From: Lentisphaerota bacterium
GTDB lineage: Bacteria > Verrucomicrobiota > Lentisphaeria > Oligosphaerales > JABHEG01
Assembly (NCBI GenBank): GCA_018676675.1
Contig: JABHEG010000118.1
Span: forward strand, 61,584 to 125,583
Direction of reading: 5' to 3'
Length of the DNA stretch: 64,000 nucleotides
A program made the position numbers and the translations under genes. Within the stretch, counting starts at the first letter, position 1. Each line of letters begins with the position of its first letter. Under the pieces are notes generated by a model. That model searched no databases. It saw nothing but the letters and a program-made list of their open reading frames with translations, and was not told the origin of the DNA. This document shows, piece by piece, positions 62,022 to 64,000 of this stretch.

Positions 62022-62669
62022 TCAGGTATCCAGGGCATCCAGGTTGAACTGAGCCAGATCGGGGAGGATCAGGTCTGCCGGTGACAGGTCTTGGGGCGGC
62101 CTTCCGGGTTGCTGCAGAGCGACGCAGAACATACCGCAGGCCTTTGCGGCTCTCACCCCTGCTTCCGAGTCTTCGAAGACAAGGCATTCGGTCGTCGGCA
62201 CGGCAAGCTTCCGGGCAGCCATGACGAATCCTGCGGGGTCCGGCTTGCCAGGCGAATAGTCTTCCGTACCTAGAAACAGACACACCTCGTCTTCAACCCC
62301 CATCTCAACGATGCTTGTCCTGATTGTGCCGCGGGTCGATCCCGACACGATGGCCAATGGGAACTCGCCGGCCAACCGTCGGAGCAGCGCGATTGATGAG
62401 TGGATTCGGATGTCGGTGGCAGCTTTCAGGGCCAGGAAGTGTCGTTCGGTGACTGGTTCCGCCAGCTTGATTGTCGGGTAGTGTCCGGGGTATCTCTCAT
62501 CGACATTCTTGTAGATGTCTGACCATGCTTTTCCGTACACCAGTTTCCGGGCTTCATCGTCGGGGATCCGGCATCCCTTCTCGGCATAGGCTCTCTGCAG
62601 TGCCTGGACCCAGAGGATCTCTGAATCCATCAGGGTGCCATCGAGGTCGAAGATAACAGCTTGAATCAT
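62022..62669 (-). CDS. HAD-superfamily phosphatase (beta-phosphoglucomutase/phosphatase-like)
   Basis: A 215-residue HAD subfamily IA enzyme. Motif I is FDLDGTLMDSE (nucleophile Asp9), motif II is AIVSGSTRG, motif III is the Lys in SPGKPDPAGF, and motif IV is LVFEDSEAGVRAAKA. The alpha-helical cap lies between motifs I and II. It hydrolyses or rearranges small phosphate esters, perhaps sugar phosphates; the exact substrate is unknown. ATG 62669 has only a weak binding site. It reads in the same direction as pilT, whose stop is 128 bases upstream. Confidence 0.87.
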   Translation of the reverse strand: MIQAVIFDLDGTLMDSEILWVQALQRAYAEKGCRIPDDEARKLVYGKAWSDIYKNVDERYPGHYPTIKLAEPVTERHFLALKAATDIRIHSSIALLRRLAGEFPLAIVSGSTRGTIRTSIVEMGVEDEVCLFLGTEDYSPGKPDPAGFVMAARKLAVPTTECLVFEDSEAGVRAAKACGMFCVALQQPGRPPQDLSPADLILPDLAQFNLDALDT

Positions 62670-62797
62670 GCGTGGGCTTTCTTGAGCATGGGGATGTCGT
62701 GATCAAGGATGGGGGGACGCAGTGAGGGGAGGGAGAGGGCACGTGTTCAAGGGGGGCTTGTCCCCGTGCGCATGCAGGCTTGTGTTATCTTGCTTCA

Positions 62798-63859
62798 TCA
62801 CTCCTGGGGCAGGAATTTGGCGAACTCTTCCTTGCTGCTGGACTTCATATACGCTTCGCGGGGGCTGATGACCTCGTCTTCGAGGAGGGATTTGAGCGTA
62901 CCGTCCATTGTGCACATCCCCAAGTTCCCGCCGCCCTCGATGATCGTCTTTATGCTCGAGATCTGGCCTTCCCGGATCGTGTTCGGAAGGGCATCCGTCC
63001 GGCGGAGCACTTCGTGAGCAGCCACTCGTCCCTTGCCGTCCGCCGTACGGCAGAGCAGCTGGGAGACGACGGCGGTGAGACACTCCGCCAGCATCGTCCG
63101 GATTTGGGCCTGTTGGTCGGCCGGGAACACATCGATCACGCGGTCGATCGTCTTTGGGGCGCTGTTGGTGTGGAGAGTGCCGAACACAAGCATCCCCATG
63201 GATGCACAGTTGAGTGCCAGTTTGATCGTCTCAAGCTCGCGCATTTCGCCTACCAGGACGATGTCCGGGTCGCCCTTCATGGCACTCTTCAAGGCCTCGG
63301 CGAACGAGTGGCTGTGGTCACCCACTTCGCGATGAATGATGACTGATTTCTGGTTCTGATGGACGAATTCCACCGGGTCTTCGATGGTGATGATGTGTCT
63401 ATAGAAGGTCCGGTTGATGTAGTCGATCATCGCTGCCATGGTCGTGGACTTACCACTTCCCGTCGGCCCGGTCACGAAGACGAGGCCCTGCTGTTCCCTA
63501 CTGACAACCCGGAGGACGTCGGGGGCTCCAAGGTCATCAAGCGTCAGGATTTTTGAGGGAATCTGGCGGAAGACGGCACACATGCCATTGAAGTCATAGA
63601 GGTAGTTGCAGCGGAAACGGGCCTCGCCCGGGATTTCGTAGGCAAAGTCCAGATCGCGCGTCCGGACATAGTCGTTCCAGCGTTCTTCCGGGCAGATTTC
63701 CTTGAGGAGGGACTCCATGGAGTTGGCGGTCAGCGGAGCAACATCGACCGCGGCGAGCTGACCATGGACCCGGAAACCGGGTGGGTGGGCGATCTTCAGG
63801 TGCAGATCTGATCCCTTTTCCTCGAGCATCCCCAACAAGTATTCATCAATTGCAGGCAT
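62798..63859 (-). CDS. pilT: Type IV pilus retraction ATPase PilT
   Basis: A 353-residue GspE/PilT ATPase. The N-terminal PAS-like domain starts KGSDLHLK, a PilT hallmark. Walker A is FVTGPTGSGKST (near 136), the Asp box is ITIEDPVEF, Walker B is DPDIVLVGEMRELE and the His box is FGTLHTNSAPKTIDRVID. It powers pilus retraction at the inner membrane. The terminal EFAKFLPQE differs from the AIRnP-type tail of many PilT proteins, so PilU-like use is possible. ATG 63859 is chosen; the frame continues upstream through the inverted repeat at 63871-63923 but without a better start. No pilus gene is adjacent in the window. Confidence 0.9.
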   Translation of the reverse strand: MPAIDEYLLGMLEEKGSDLHLKIAHPPGFRVHGQLAAVDVAPLTANSMESLLKEICPEERWNDYVRTRDLDFAYEIPGEARFRCNYLYDFNGMCAVFRQIPSKILTLDDLGAPDVLRVVSREQQGLVFVTGPTGSGKSTTMAAMIDYINRTFYRHIITIEDPVEFVHQNQKSVIIHREVGDHSHSFAEALKSAMKGDPDIVLVGEMRELETIKLALNCASMGMLVFGTLHTNSAPKTIDRVIDVFPADQQAQIRTMLAECLTAVVSQLLCRTADGKGRVAAHEVLRRTDALPNTIREGQISSIKTIIEGGGNLGMCTMDGTLKSLLEDEVISPREAYMKSSSKEEFAKFLPQE

Positions 63860-63870
63860 TATGAGGCTCT

Positions 63871-63923
63871 TGCAAAACCCCTCGGACCGCCCGCTTCCAG
63901 CGGCCGCCCCGAGGGGCTTTGCA
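63871..63923. repeat. Strong inverted repeat upstream of pilT
   Basis: TGCAAAACCCCTCGG (63871-63885) and CCGAGGGGCTTTGCA (63909-63923) can pair over 14 of 15 bases, with further GC pairing inside the 23-base loop. It lies 11 bases before the pilT start codon on the minus strand, so it would be in the pilT leader if transcription begins further upstream. Confidence 0.6.
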
Positions 63924-64000
63924 GCTAATTTCTGGGCCTTCGGACGGTTTCTGCCCCGGGGCGGCGCTTGGGATGGCAAGAACCGTCGTTTTTGGGCACA

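Overview
The window is a GC-rich bacterial chromosome segment, most plausibly from the PVC superphylum (Lentisphaerota, Kiritimatiellota or a planctomycete-like relative). This rests on gene content: three DUF4838 glycoside-hydrolase-like proteins, a hydrazine-synthase-alpha-like propeller/cytochrome protein, many secreted multi-module carbohydrate enzymes, a sulfatase, LpxH-like and MnmE housekeeping genes, and intergenic spaces packed with GC-rich palindromic repeats. No rRNA, tRNA, CRISPR array or transposase was recognised, so the placement is inference.

Layout. 1-26 kb is a polysaccharide-degradation region: a partial amidohydrolase, DUF4838 proteins (410-4708, 5166-8225, 8236-11625), the haem-binding propeller protein (11737-15765), an MFS transporter, a BNR-repeat sialidase-like protein, a GH-A clan hydrolase, a parallel beta-helix protein and a DapA/NanA-type aldolase. 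Two repeat-rich gene deserts (15.8-16.4 and 17.6-18.3 kb) flank the MFS gene. 26-29 kb holds a PAS-PAS hybrid histidine kinase facing an LpxH-like phosphatase. 29-45 kb returns to glycan work: a GH71/GH99-like enzyme with LamG, GH97, a decayed QueG-like iron-sulfur gene, a secreted metallophosphoesterase, a second MFS carrier, a CsgG-like/TPR/propeller protein and a 1267-residue barrel enzyme with duplicated binding modules. 44.6-55 kb mixes sulfatase, cysteine synthase, an ABC exporter with its HlyD adaptor, and a minus-strand run of sugar epimerase, unknown duplicated-domain protein, methyltransferase and GH4 glycosidase. 55-64 kb is more housekeeping: DUF493, MnmE, an excisionase-type HTH/zinc-ribbon protein overlapping a MoxR-DUF58-transglutaminase operon, a cysteine-rich microprotein, a HAD phosphatase and PilT.

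Taken together, secreted or periplasmic hydrolases would cut complex, partly sulfated and decorated glycans, the MFS carriers would import products, and the cytoplasmic GH97, GH4, aldolase and epimerase would finish catabolism. Specific substrates cannot be read from the sequence.

The most notable points are the three-domain DUF4838/esterase/5'-nucleotidase-C fusion, the modified HzsA-like protein, the HTH/zinc-ribbon gene with a phased direct repeat in front of the MoxR operon, a cysteine-rich microprotein, an unnamed duplicated-domain protein, and at least five families of dispersed structured repeats, one of which reads into a gene's 5' end.
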